Source of the DNA: Irpex lacteus
Taxonomy: Eukaryota > Basidiomycota > Agaricomycetes > Polyporales > Irpicaceae
Direction of reading: 5' to 3'
Length of the DNA: 64,000 nt
NCBI GenBank assembly: GCA_001986395.2
Contig: MQVO02000001.1
Location: 2,480,001 to 2,544,000 of the forward strand
Shown one piece after another: positions 24,187-35,900 of this stretch. The number at the start of each line of letters is the position of its first letter. Position 1 is the stretch's first letter. The translations under genes were made by a program, and so were the position numbers. A model generated the notes under the pieces. The model searched no databases. It was not told the origin of the DNA and saw only the letters and a list, made by a program, of their open reading frames with translations.

Positions 24187-25751
24187 CTATTCAAGTTTAC
24201 GAGAGCTCCGCCCCGCAGCTAAACCAGGAGGATGTCCGGGCCTCAAAGAAGCAGGAACCTGGTCCACCGTCCTTCTATCGTCCGCCTTATCTTCTCTAAA
24301 GGTAGCACTGACAGGTGCGCGGGCCAGTGTCGGCCGAACAACAGGCCCCATTCGTCGCAGCGCCCCCAGAATCTTCTCAGCATCAGCCTGGACGTCCGCC
24401 CCCTTAAGCCTGTACTGCCTAGGCATGATCCCCTTCCCGAACGTCTTCGTAACGTGGTTCGCACATAACAAGGACACAAAGATAATAAGGATGTGCAGCG
24501 GCACGACCGAAAACGCTGCCATCCAGACCTGCTGCAGATTGACCTTCTCGAAGCGTAAGAGTTTCCCTTTGCACCCGGGCAGAGGCGATCGCGCATAGCA
24601 CCGCGAACTCGCCGTCGCCTGGTGCAGTGGGCTCGCATACCCACAGCAGTGCAGCGTATCCTGGATGACCAGCCGGCCTAACGGGGTGTACCACTGACTC
24701 CACGCGAGGTTCAGCTTCCGATCGAGGGCGAAGGCGGAGCGTTTGTATGAGACGTAGCCGATGGCGAGGATGGAGATCAGAGCGGGCCAGAGCAGGAGGG
24801 CGTAGACGGCGAGGACGGGACGGGAGTTGAGGAGGGTGCCTGTTATGCCGGTGGCGAAGGTGAGGAGGACGAGGGAGGAGGCCAGGGTAATGAGGACGAG
24901 TACGTCGTAATCGGCGACGTACATCACCTCGGCTTGTTCCCACGCTGGAGGATATGTGAGCGGGTCTCGGAGCATGAGAGGGTAGTGAACGTACCTTTGA
25001 ACCATGTCAGTACTGCGTAAGATAGTGTTGCTGCGCCGTAACAGAATGTGGTGAGGACGGATAAGAAAAGCCACCATTTGTGAGCTGTCCACCGGTTCAA
25101 GCCTTCGATGTCGAGACTATCGGTGTCTATGGATTCGTCTATAGCAAGCTTCTTGACAGTACGGGAGATCGGGAACTTGGCAGTCAGCTTCAAGTCCGTT
25201 GAGAGCTGTCCGAGATTTGAAGAGAATCCGAGTCGCGGGAGGGAGTCGAAACTTGAGAGAGTGGGCCTACGTTTGCTATGGGAAGACGAGAGGGAAGACG
25301 ATGATAGACTTGTTGTTTGGCATGGACGTTTCGTTACGCGGACAGATCCTGTAGAGGTGGGAGGAAGATGTGTCTGACGTGCTTGGACTTCCTGAGAGGT
25401 GTTTGGCCGAGTCTGTTGTTTTGGTATATGCAACATAAGCCCGGTACACCCAACCTCGTCTCTTTTGGATGTTTGTTTTTTGTCGGGGGAGCCATATGAA
25501 ACGCGACCTGACGATAAACGTGGGATGGCAGGAGCTTCCACAGTCGACTTAGCCTGCGGTACGAGAATCACCGTCGGTGGCCCGTTCGCCAAGTCAGCAT
25601 CTTCTACTTGTATCGTCAAACCTGAGTTCTTGTAGTTACGGCTGGACTTTCGGACTGTCGGTCCTGGAGCCTCGTTCGTGCTGATGACTCCCGACCGTCG
25701 ACGGATAGCAGAGCGAGTTGAGGGGCCATTGGGGTGACCTAAGTGATCCAT
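24187..25751 (-). CDS. TSP2: Tsp2-type fungal tetraspanin
   Basis: Two exons. A long Ser/Arg/Pro-rich cytosolic N-terminus (MDHLGHPNGPSTRSAIRR... to about residue 220) leads to helix 1 (WWLFLSVLTTFCYGAATLSY). After one intron, helices 2 and 3 follow (DYDVLVLITLASSLVLLTFA and AVYALLLWPALISILAIGYV), then the large extracellular loop with the tetraspanin CCG signature (DTLHCCGYASPLHQATAS), further Cys residues in RCYARSPLPGCKGKLLRFE, and helix 4 (FSVVPLHILIIFVSLLCANH). The RPLPGCKG-like block and the post-helix GKGIMPRQYRL are specific to the basidiomycete Tsp2 family rather than Pls1. Tetraspanins organise membrane microdomains; Tsp2 has been tied to stress and growth phenotypes in other basidiomycetes. 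High confidence. Confidence 0.88.
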
Positions 25752-26405
25752 GCGAGTACTCTTCTTCGAAATGTTGCACAGTGCATCTGTACCTATTGCT
25801 GCATATTGCGGTCAGTAATATGGTTACGAGTACGGGAGGCGTTCAGCCGAAGGCTGACGAGGTAGGGCTGGCAGGTCACGGTTAGCATTGGTAGGCTCAA
25901 CACTGAGTATTTACGGGTAGAGCTGGCAGAGCAGTCGTATATATTTCGTAAATTGGACTCCGGAATTCAGAGACATTCCGCAGGGCTGAACCAGCTGACA
26001 TGCACGAGCTCTTAAGGCAGCCTCAGGCTGAAGCAGTCAGGATGCCCAGTAGTTGATTATGCATTGCACGGTATGATCCTAGAGAATGAGGAGTTAGCAT
26101 ATAGAAGGAGCTCTTGCAAGTTGTCCATGTCAGAGCTGAACTTACATGCTGGTTAGTGAACAATTCTGCCACTGGTGCTGAGCAGGAATGACCTCGCCGA
26201 CGGTTTCCATATTTGGCAGGGCGCATCATTTTATTTGAACACAGCCGCTACTCCGATGATGGCCACGCCTTCGGTTTCGTTCCCCGCATTCTCCGCTCTT
26301 CTCTGGCCAGGCCCTCGCAGGGTCTCACCGTCGTACCGCGCCGCTGATCTCACCGAGACTTGTCTCTTCACTCTCATTTCCCAATTCTCACCTTCAATTC
26401 CAGCG
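25752..26405. other. Divergent promoter region
   Basis: Lies between the tetraspanin (minus) and the LEA2-like gene (plus). No gene is recognised. The plus frame is open from 26175 upstream of the chosen ATG at 26406, but that extension shows no domain. Confidence 0.45.
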
Positions 26406-27795
26406 ATGGATTACGACCGCAAGTCGGGGACATCGTCGTACTATGGCAACCGAAGAAGCTCATACGACGCACTAAACCAGGACTTTCCCTCACCACAATT
26501 CCCAGAGGCAGACCGTGCTCGCCACGACTCTACCTCCACCTTCAATAACCCTAACGGACCTTCAAGACGAAGTGCAGAGGCTCTCTCTAGCTACGGTACC
26601 CCGGGATACAATCCGAGCTCGTTCATGGCCCCCGCACGGATGGAGCCTGTCAAGGGTGGTTACGATGAAGAGGCTGCCTACCGTGATGAACCTTTTGACA
26701 TTTATGCCGACTTCAATAATCAGGGACCACGGTACTCCAAAGCTGTATTTACTCCAGACGATGGGCGAGTACACCACTATACAGTGATACCGTACCATGC
26801 ACTTACTTTCTTCGGGCTGCAGATACCGCCCAGTACATTCACCGAGTCTCATGAAGATTGAGAACCCACCTGATGGTTCAGGTCCTGTCGAAATGGTGAC
26901 AGTACCTGCGCTGGGTCCAGAGTGGAAAGCCGAAGAACTAGGCGTGAACAGGAAACGTGCAATCAGGGAAGAAAAATCAGAGCGGAGGGCACAGAAGTGG
27001 AAGGAATGGAGACGAGGGGAACGTGGTCTGTGCGGGAGGTACTTCACTCGAAAGTTCCTCGCGTGGTTCCTGTTCGCGCTATGCGTTGCGTGCGTCTCTC
27101 TGCCTGTCTATGTTCTTCCTTTAGCTGCTAACTGATCGACGCTTCTTAGTGTTGGCATCACTTTGGCTTTTGTCATTCCACGAATCCCAGACTTCCAGTT
27201 CAACGCTGACAAACCGCTTGTGGCTGCCTCCTCCGAGTTCAACAAGACGGTACCGACATACTTCAACCGAGCACCCACGAACTTCAGCTTCCCTGGTGCC
27301 GCGCAGATTCAGCTTGACACAGGCTCCAATTATATTCCTATAAAAATGAAGAACATCGACGCGGACGTGTACGATCTGCAGACCAATATGCACGTCGGTG
27401 TCGGCCATATCGATAGTTTGGCATTGCCGGCGAAGAAGTTCATACAGATACAACTCCCTTTGAACTTTAGCTACGTTGCCACCAACACGTCGGATCAAAC
27501 CTGTGAGTAGAGATAGCTCGCTTGCACTGCTATCGTACTTACGTTTGTCCCAGGGAATAATTGGTACAACGGCTGCAAAAACTCCGCAAATTACGCTGAC
27601 GGCAAACGGCCAAGTAGGCTCATCTTTTCTTATAAACGTCGCCACACCCCCTCATGCTCTTCCATCTACACTCTAGCTGTCTCCTTCCGTCTACTGGTCG
27701 GCTTCAACATCGACGGCCTCATCGGTACGAAGCACACAGCCGCAAACGTAGCCACCGCCGACTGCCCCGTCGAGCTCGCGGAGAACGCAGCCTGA
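26406..27795 (+). CDS. LEA2-like single-pass membrane protein (fungal, uncharacterised)
   Basis: Begins MDYDRKSGTSSYYGNRRSSY. The cytosolic N-terminal part, of about 200 residues, is rich in Ser, Asn and Pro, followed by a highly basic stretch (RKRAIREEKSERRAQKWKEW) and one membrane helix (FLAWFLFALCVACVSL-like, continuing VGITLAFVIP). The extracytosolic part has FNADKPLVAASSEFN, IPIKMKNIDADVYDLQTNMH, GHIDSLALPAKKFIQIQLPL and YNGCKNSANYADGKRP, and ends CPVELAENAA. This beta-rich domain resembles LEA-2/WHy-type domains found in fungal vacuolar or plasma-membrane proteins. No experimental role is known to me. About four introns, including one just before the final exon. Good gene-model confidence, moderate family confidence. 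Confidence 0.72.
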
Positions 27796-28715
27796 ACGGC
27801 CACCTCTCTCCCCCTCTCCCTCCTTTTCCTTTATATGGTCGTTTCTTGTTGCACCTTTACCTATCACTATCATCACGAGTGCTATCGATTTCATGGACAT
27901 TGGCTAGTGGACTGTTCAGTGGACTTTAATACTCTCACCCATTTACGTCTATTATACGACTCGCATTTCGATATTATCTCGCTCTTTTTTTCTTCTTGCG
28001 TAGCCCTTTGTGCTATGTTCTCGGATATGTATACTGCTTGCATTGATGAAACGGTATAATCTGCACTGTCTCAATGAACACCTTCAGAGGTAACGCAATT
28101 CAGAGTATCTGGGCCGTGTTACCCCTAGTTCAGAACAGTCGCAAGAAAACACTGTCATAATGCGGTCACGGAGATCAAAAGCAGAATAAGTCAAGAATAA
28201 GTACAAGGGTTGCCTCGCTCCGCTACGGCCCACAGAGACTCGTAAAAGGAGTCCAGAAAACAAGCGGGTAATTGTAAGAAAGTAAATGGCCGCGCAACGC
28301 AAGTTGCAACCTGAGGTAAAAGGGGAATTGTGGAACTTTCACTGAAGTCCACTGAAAAGCAAATAAGTACTACCTCGAGCGCTGAACTCGTAACTTGATT
28401 TGTTACGCTCACTTCAGCAACCATTTGTGTCTCTCGCGATTCAATGTTGCTTGCCTCCAAGCATCTAAGCACGGTACACTGCCTGTTGTCTTTTCCTCGA
28501 GACGACACCGATGTCGTCCCCGTGATCTGACTGCTGGCAGCGCTTCGCTGCGCATGCATGAGACAACCGTGACGAGTTTGGATGTGCAACTTCGCACGCT
28601 CCTGTGTATAAAACGCGGGAAAGCGCCAGAACTACTTCGCTTCCAACTCTCAAGAGCTCCTCCTGTGTTTGTGTTGTAGCCACGGCGACTTGAGGATCGG
28701 ATCTCTCAGATCGAC
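27796..28715. other. 3' flank of LEA2-like gene and promoter of RRM/coiled-coil gene A
   Basis: No gene is recognised. From about 28375 the sequence is homologous to the region upstream of gene B (from about 32615), so this promoter was part of the tandem duplication. Confidence 0.5.
28607..28613 (+). promoter_or_regulatory. TATA box of gene A
   Basis: TATAAAA lies 109 bp upstream of the ATG at 28716. The equivalent element in the duplicate sits 110 bp upstream of its ATG, so spacing is conserved. Confidence 0.65.
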
Positions 28716-31700
28716 ATGGCTACACCTACTTACCCGCCACACCCGCTCCTCAAAGAGCCAGTGATATACATTGCCGATCCTCCGCAACATGTAGGATGGG
28801 GTCAGCTCTATGAAATGTTCAACCGCTGCGGTCCACCCGGCAGAATTCGGCTGCCAGGACCTCGTCCAAAGAGTGAAAAACATCCTATTCATTTCCAGAG
28901 TTTGTTTGCGGGTGCGTAGTACGATTACTCCGCGGAACACAGTCAATAGGCTTATGATGTTCTAGCTGAAATGGCCCTGGCGACTCTTCACGGAGAGTTC
29001 GTGCATGGTGTCTACCCACCTTGGATGATACTCCTATCTCATTCACCGACACTGGAATCCCCTTTGCCTACATGCCGCAGATGGTCCCAGCGCGTGATTT
29101 TAGACAGTTTGCCAGCACACAGGCGGCCTGCGACGATGTCTCAAATTGCCTTCAAGTGGTTTCGCCCCCTCGGACCCCTAGTATCTGTTCGGGCGAACAT
29201 GTCCATCGGCAACTTGCAGAGCGACATTGTTATCGAGTATTGGGACAAAGCCCACAGCGATATCGCCAGCTCAGAGCCAAACCTCATACACAGACTCGGA
29301 GATGGGTACTATATCCCCACGTTGAAACTGCGATTCTTCGACCCCTGCAGTCTACGATGTTCTGTGAGTCTCCGTGGAATCGTTACGTTCATGGCATCAA
29401 CTGTTGACTTTATGCACTTCAGGGAGCTGTTGATCAGATTGGGAAAGAAGATGACTATGCCTCTACACGAAGCATATTGATAAAGGAGCTCGCAGTCGTA
29501 AGTATCCATACTGTATCAGGTTCCTGCTATCTGAGCCGTGGCTTTATTAATGCTCTTATCAGTTCGGAGAGATTACTAGGTACGCAAAATTATATAGTGG
29601 TATTGAAACATGAAATAGATTTAGCCATTCAACAGAGCGCATTTTAGCAAACCGGAAGAGGGGCTTGATGACGTTGTTACTTTCAAATCCTCTCTAGCTG
29701 GTACGCATTGTGATGAGCATAAGTGCCACCTCACTCATTGGATGCAATAGCCGCATCGGCGTTGTCCTCAATGGAAGTATCGGGTTTGGGATACTATCAC
29801 CGCTTTGAATATTATAATGGCCCGGATATTCCGCCTAGTTCTTCAAATTGGTTCGCGCCGGAGTCGAATCCCACGCCGTCCGATCGGCCACCAGTTGCAC
29901 CTTCTGTAGGCAATAGGTACCCTTACAACATTTATTGATGGATGACCATCTATACGCCTAACAGGGTAGTACGGATAACACAACAAGACCCCAGGGCGCA
30001 TCCCTGCAATCACACCCTCTTCTCATCTACCCGATTCTATACGTCGCCAATCCACCAAAGCATGTCGTTTGGAATCATCTGCGGGCTGAATTTGCTGGGA
30101 GGGGATGTGGACGCGTTCAGGATCTAGGCAAAAGCGCCGTTGAAGGGACACCGGGAAGTCACAAATGGGCTGTCAGGTTCATAGATCTGTATCATGGTAT
30201 GGCCTGAAATGTTTATAGCATGCTTTAGTCACGGTGCTGAATGCATTTTTTAAAGCGGAGATGGCTCTAGCCACTATGCAAGAGACACTGATAATAAAGC
30301 CTATGCCACAATGGACGATGATTCTTTCCCACTCGCCAACCTTGGCGAGTACAGCACCCTCGGATTCAATGCTCTCTCAGTACCTACGAACCGATCCAAG
30401 CTTCTTCACATCGAACATGACTCCTCAACTACTGTTCAAATGTTTCCGCCCCGCTGGTCCTCTCGTATCTGTTCGCATGAACGTGGATGTAGGCAATAAG
30501 GAAAGGACCGCGGTGGTGCAGTATTGGAACGAGAGGCACGCAAATTCAGCTCGTATGAGGAAGAACGGCCTGCATAAGAAGATACAACGTGGAACTCGTC
30601 CACCTTTCTCTTTGCGAACTTTCGACCCATGCATTCTTCATTGCTCAGTAAGCTGCACACGTCTTGTCACGACATAGATCTTGATCTGATGAACATTGTT
30701 CTTTCATTTCAGGGATTCGAATCCTCGTTTACCCAGAGGGATCTAATGGATCATTTCTCCGGAGTACGTGGTACAAATAGTGTTCCATGTAGCCGTTGAG
30801 TCAACTAACACTCTTACTATAGTTCGGAACTATCACCAGGTAGAGCCTTCCCTCACAGTAAACTTCTTAGCCTAGCTGATCATAAATTAGTGCATCTTTA
30901 GAATTCAAAGATGCTAGTATGTATGGAGTCGTGGCCTTTTCCCGTCCGTCTGACGGTATGTCCTCCTCCTCGTGTAATATAGTTCGGCTCAAGTAACTCC
31001 TGCAGCCGCACTTGCCTTGCAAGCGATGAATGGTAAACCTGTTCGAGGTGGTGATTTGACGGTACGATATGAGGAGCCTGACGCTCAACACATCTTTCGA
31101 CGACCTACGAGGTCAGCTTCCTCCCCCCTGAGCAATGCAGATTATGCTCCTGGAGCCCCGACAGTGGGTGTTTCTTCGAGCATTGAGGAATCTGCCCCTG
31201 AATTTCAGCTCTTCAGGATGTTCCGCCTGGTTCTTCATCCGAACAACTGCGAAAAGAGGCTCATGAGCAGGTCGCCGAGCGTCAAGCCAAAGAAGCTTCA
31301 GAAGCAAAGGTGAAGAGACGGCAGGATAAGCTACTTCGCAAAGCACAGGCAGAGCGTAGGAATGCGAAGACAAAACAAGATATTGAGGCTGCCACGGCGG
31401 AGAGACAAGCCGCCTACGAGGAATTAGACTTAGCTAAGCAGTTACAAGAGATGGCGAGTCGGGAGCTAGCGGATACGAAGCAGGCATGTGCTGAAGCCAA
31501 ACGAATATGGCTGGAAGCTATGGACCGTGAAGCGACAGCGGGCCAAAAGGTTAAAAGCGCACAGGAGGTTGCGGAGCACGTACTGAGAAAGAAACAGGAC
31601 GCGGAAGAAAGCATCAAGATTCTACAGGAAGAAGAAGTATCGTCGCGGGTCGAAGCAGAGACGCTCCAGAAAGAACTCGACTTGGATGAGCTGGATGAGG

Positions 31701-32380
31701 AGACTGTGCGCCAAGCCGAGCTCGCCGAGTCCATTAGACGGATGGCAGAGCTTCGGAAGTTGGAAAAGGCGGGGAAGGACGAGCAGGCACGTAAGTCGAA
31801 GCAGGCGGCGGAAGAGACATTGAAGCGCGAGCAGGAAGAGGCAGAACGGTTAAGAAGGGAGCAACGCGAGCGCGAGGATAAGGCTCGACAAGATGCAGAG
31901 AATCGACAGCGTGTTTACCAACAAGCCGTGGCGAAGGAGCAGGCGAGGTGCAGACTGCGAGACATGCAGTTCTGCCCGAACTCTTTCACTGTCACATGGC
32001 ATGAGCAACGTGCCCTAGAGAGATTCAAGCTTGTCAGCGACGAGTTCGACTCGCTCAAGTTTCAAGAATCGCAGCCGCTCACCTTCGACTGTGTCCCTTG
32101 GCCTATTCTTGTCCAGCCACGGCATATGACCTTCGATGCCATCGACTGGAGTGCAGTGGAGCAGTTCTTCAACGCCATGGAGAAGCTGCTGCAGGACCAG
32201 GCAGAGTACAAGGCTCTCGTGGAGAAGGCACATCGCAGGTTTCACCCTGATAAGTGGAGAGCACGCGGCATCCTCAGTTCTGTGTGGGATGATGATTTAC
32301 GTGGTAAGCTGGAGGTCGCTGGGAATGTGGTGGCTCAGGCTATTACGCCACTGTGGGTGAAGACCAGGCAGTCATCATGA
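28716..32380 (+). CDS. Multi-RRM-like / coiled-coil / HPDK-motif protein, copy A
   Basis: I count about 12 introns and a product of about 990 residues. Module 1 (about 1-300) starts MATPTYPPHPLLKEPVIYIA; its folds follow beta-alpha-beta-beta-alpha-beta order: VIYIADPPQHVGWGQLYEMF, AEMALATLHGE then MILLSHSPTL; WFRPLGPLVSVRANMSIGN then DIVIEYWDKAH; LKLRFFDPCSLRCS then FGEITS and DDVVTFKSSLAAASALSSME. Module 2 (about 300-610) repeats the plan and ends in the clearest RRM (YGVVAFSRPSDAAALALQAM then NGKPVRGGDLTVRYEEP). Residues about 615-865 form a highly charged coiled coil. The last ~130 residues end with KAHRRFHPDKWRARGILSS and VAQAITPLWV, with an HPDK motif as in J domains. No signal peptide or membrane helix is seen. 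RNA binding is an inference from fold pattern; I know no named family. Frames break at introns, so the gene can look like several small ones. Confidence 0.75.
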
Positions 32381-32935
32381 TCATGGCATAGTGGTGGGAC
32401 GTACACTGGCGTAATATAGGAATTTTCGTTTGTTGCGTATCACTTTATCTTCCCTGATGTAGAGTCACTGAGTAGATACGTCAACCTTCGCGGGCTCAGG
32501 ATAAGTATCTCACTTCAAGTCCAAGTCACTGTACAGTGCCAGTCGTCACTATCATACTGTCTCGGTGATAGTACTAATAATTTCGCGGAGATTAAACTTG
32601 AAGTGAATTTTGAAGCGCTGAGCTCACGACTTGTGGTTCATCTCAAACACTCATGTTCGTGCCTCTCACACCTCAACATCAAAAAAAAAGTATATACATA
32701 CTGTTTGGAATATTCTCCTCCGAGTCGAGATGACCTGCAAAAAGTATAATGCTATCACTAGCGCTCTACCAGCTGTGCCTACAGGAAGCAACGAGGTTGA
32801 TTGGACAACTTCGCACGCTTCTTCGTATAAACGGTGGCGAAAGCGGCAGAAGCTGTCCGTCTCCTACTCTCAAGAGCTCCTTCGGTGTTTGTGTTGTAGC
32901 CACGGCGACTTGAGGACTGCATCTCTCAGATCGAC
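32381..32935. other. Spacer between the tandem copies, with promoter of gene B
   Basis: From about 32615 onward it parallels the promoter of copy A. The first ~230 bp are the 3' flank of copy A. No separate gene is seen. Confidence 0.55.
32826..32831 (+). promoter_or_regulatory. TATA box of gene B
   Basis: TATAAA lies 110 bp upstream of the ATG at 32936, in sequence homologous to the promoter of copy A. Confidence 0.65.
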
Positions 32936-35900
32936 ATGGCTACACCTAGTCCTACTAATTACCCGCCACATCCGCTCCTCAAAGAGCCGGTGTTATACGT
33001 TGCCGATCCACCAAAACACGTCCAGTGGGCTCAGCTCAAGATCACATTCGGTCGCTGCGGGAAGGTCATTACATATGGGAAAAACTTGGTACAGAATCTG
33101 CCCGAAGGTGCTTCAAAACGAGAGAAGTATCCAGTTCGATTTGAGAGTTTGTTTGAGGGTGCGTAGTACGCTCATCTCTTAGTGCGTTGATAATTGGCTT
33201 ATAATACTTCAGCTGAAATGGCCCTAGCGACTTTACAAGGCGAGCCCGTGGATGGAGTTAATCCATCTTGGTCCCTAGTTCTGTCTCATTCGCCTACATT
33301 AGAATCTGCTTTGCCAACGTGTCGCAGATGGCCCCAGCGCATAATCCCAAACGCAGATATGTGGCCTGGTACGACAACGGCTCAAACTATCTTCAGATGG
33401 TTTCGATCTGTGGGACCTCTAGTTTCTGTGCGGACAAACATGTCCATGGGCAATGCGCAGAACGCAACTGTAATCGAGTATTGGAACAAGGCGCACAGCG
33501 TTATTGCCGGCGCAGCGCCAAACCTCGTCCACTTTGCTATGTCATACTCTATCCCAAGAATCCCAAGCCTCACATTGCGATTCTTTGACCCATGCAGTGT
33601 ACGATGTTCGGTCAGTAGCTCTGAAAATGTCACATTGCATGGCTTTGTCTACTGACTTTACCTACTTTATTCGCTTCAGGGAGCGGTATTTTCTTTCGAT
33701 CAAACCGGGAAAGAAGGCAGCTATGCTACTGCACGGAGGCTATTGATGGAGAATCTCGCAATTGTAAGTATTTCCAATGCTGGGAATTATGATTTTATTG
33801 AGTTTTTTGTTAGTTTGGGGAGATCACTAGGTAGGGCCACACAATGTCAGCGATACGTGAGAAGCTTAAACGTTCAATAGAGTGCATTTCAGCAAATTGG
33901 GAGAGGGTCTCAATGACGTCGTATCTTTTGAATCCTCTCAGTCTGGTATGTACTCAGCATACCATATATATGGGTCAGCTCACTCATCAAGTGCAATTAG
34001 CCGCGCGAGTATTGTCCTCAGTATCAAGAGAAATATCGTGCATGAGATACTATCACTGCTTTGAATATTACGATGGTCCGGAACTCCCGTCTGATTCTTC
34101 AGATTGGCTCGCGCCAGATCCTGACCTGTCTCGATCACCAAGCCCAGCCACCGAACCTCCTGTAGGCTTCCTTCCAATACCTCCTGATAAATTTCCATTG
34201 ATTTCCCAAATAGACCATGGATAATACGGCAAGACCTCAGAACAGTATGCCGAATTCCCACCCCCTCCTCAGCCGTCCGGTCCTGTACATCGCCAATCCT
34301 CCGAGTCACGTTGTATGGGTCCGGCTTCAGGCTGAATTTTCCTCGAGGGGATGTGGCGCAGTTCAAAATTTAGGCAAAAGTGCCGTCGAAGGGAAACCAG
34401 GAAGCTTTAAATGGGGCGTCGGTTTCAAAACTCTGATGCAAGGTCAGGCTCGAGGTATTCATGACATGACAAATAGCTGATTGCGTCTCTAGCGGAGAGA
34501 GCCCTAGCCACTATGCATGAAACATTAGCAGTGAAATCCAGCCCCCTATGGAAGATCATACTCTCACACTCGCCCACCTTGTCGACCCCGGCGCCCTCGG
34601 ATCCTATTCTCTCACAGTACCTACAGACCGATCCTAGCTTCTTCGCTACAAAAGTGAAGTCCCAGCAGCTTTTCAATTTGTTCCGACAGGCTGGGCCCCT
34701 TGTTTCGATTCGTATGAATGCAGATATCGGAGATAAGGTACAGACGGCGGTCGTGCAGTATTGGTATGAGGATCATGCGAATACAGCCCGTATGACGTAC
34801 ACCACTATGCATCAGAAGAAAAAACAGCGTCCTCCGTTCTCCTTACGAACTTTTGACCCATGTGGTCTTCGCTGCTCAGTAAGCTGTATACAAGTCTCAT
34901 AACGACATCGAGCGTGATCTGATAAATGTACCCTTTCATTCAAGGCGTTTGGTCCTTTGATCACTCTCAAAGATCTGCAGGATGCCTTCTCAGGAGTACG
35001 CGACCTTCATAGTGACTCATGCGGTCTTCGTGTCGGCGAACACTTTTGACACAGTTCGGAACTATCATCAGGTACATCCTCCCCCACAGGTCAGTTTGCA
35101 ATCTAGCTGAGCATCGAGCACGAAAACAGTACATCGCTCGACGTTCAGAAGTCTGGCACGCATGGAATTGTGACATTCTCCTGTCCGACCGACGGTATGT
35201 TTCTCACTGTCAAGCTGGTGTCTGGCTCATGTAGAACCCGCAGCCACACATGCTTTGCAAGCGATGGACGGTAGACTTTTTCGTGGAAGAGTCATGACGG
35301 TGCGGTATGAGGAGCCGTGCGCCCAACACATCTTTCGACGACCTTCGAGTCCATCTTCGTCGCCTCCGGAAGATCCTGGCACGACTGCTGTGGGTTGATC
35401 TTCGTTTCTTGTGAACGATGTCGCTAAATACTAGCTGTCCAGGATGTCCCCCCTCCTCCTCCTTCACCGGAACAACTGCGAAGAGAAGCCCATGCACGCG
35501 AACTGAAGGAGGCTGCCGAGCGTCGAGCCAAAGAAGCTTCCGCGAGAGCGACTGCAGAAGCAAAGGTGAAGAGACATCAGGAGACACTGCTTCGCAAAGA
35601 AGAAGCAGAACGTATGAACGCCAAGGCGAAACAAGACATCGAGGCTGCCACAACGAAAAGACAAGTAGCTTGCGAAGATCTCGACTTGGCTAAGCAGGTA
35701 CAAGAGATGGCGGACCAGGAGCTACTTGACACGCAGAAGGCGTGTGCTGAGGCTAAACGAATATGGCTGGAAGCGATGGACCGCGAGGTGGCGGCAACTA
35801 GAAAGGCCAGGGACGCTCTGGAGGTATCTAACGAGGCTTTGGCAAGGAAACAGGATGCGGAAGCGAGTATGAAAATTGCCCAAAAACAAGAAGTGTCGTC

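Noticed and set aside
31414..31734. Long Ser-rich minus-strand open frame (and its counterpart at 35577-35999)
   Set aside because: Antisense shadow of the charged coiled coil; Ser/Ala-rich composition is what reverse-complemented Glu/Lys/Ala codons produce.
34217..34224. Overlapping stop (TAA) and ATG, suggesting two separate genes in copy B
   Set aside because: A GT-AG intron starting in the preceding exon removes this stop, and the same splice works in copy A. The two parts are one gene.
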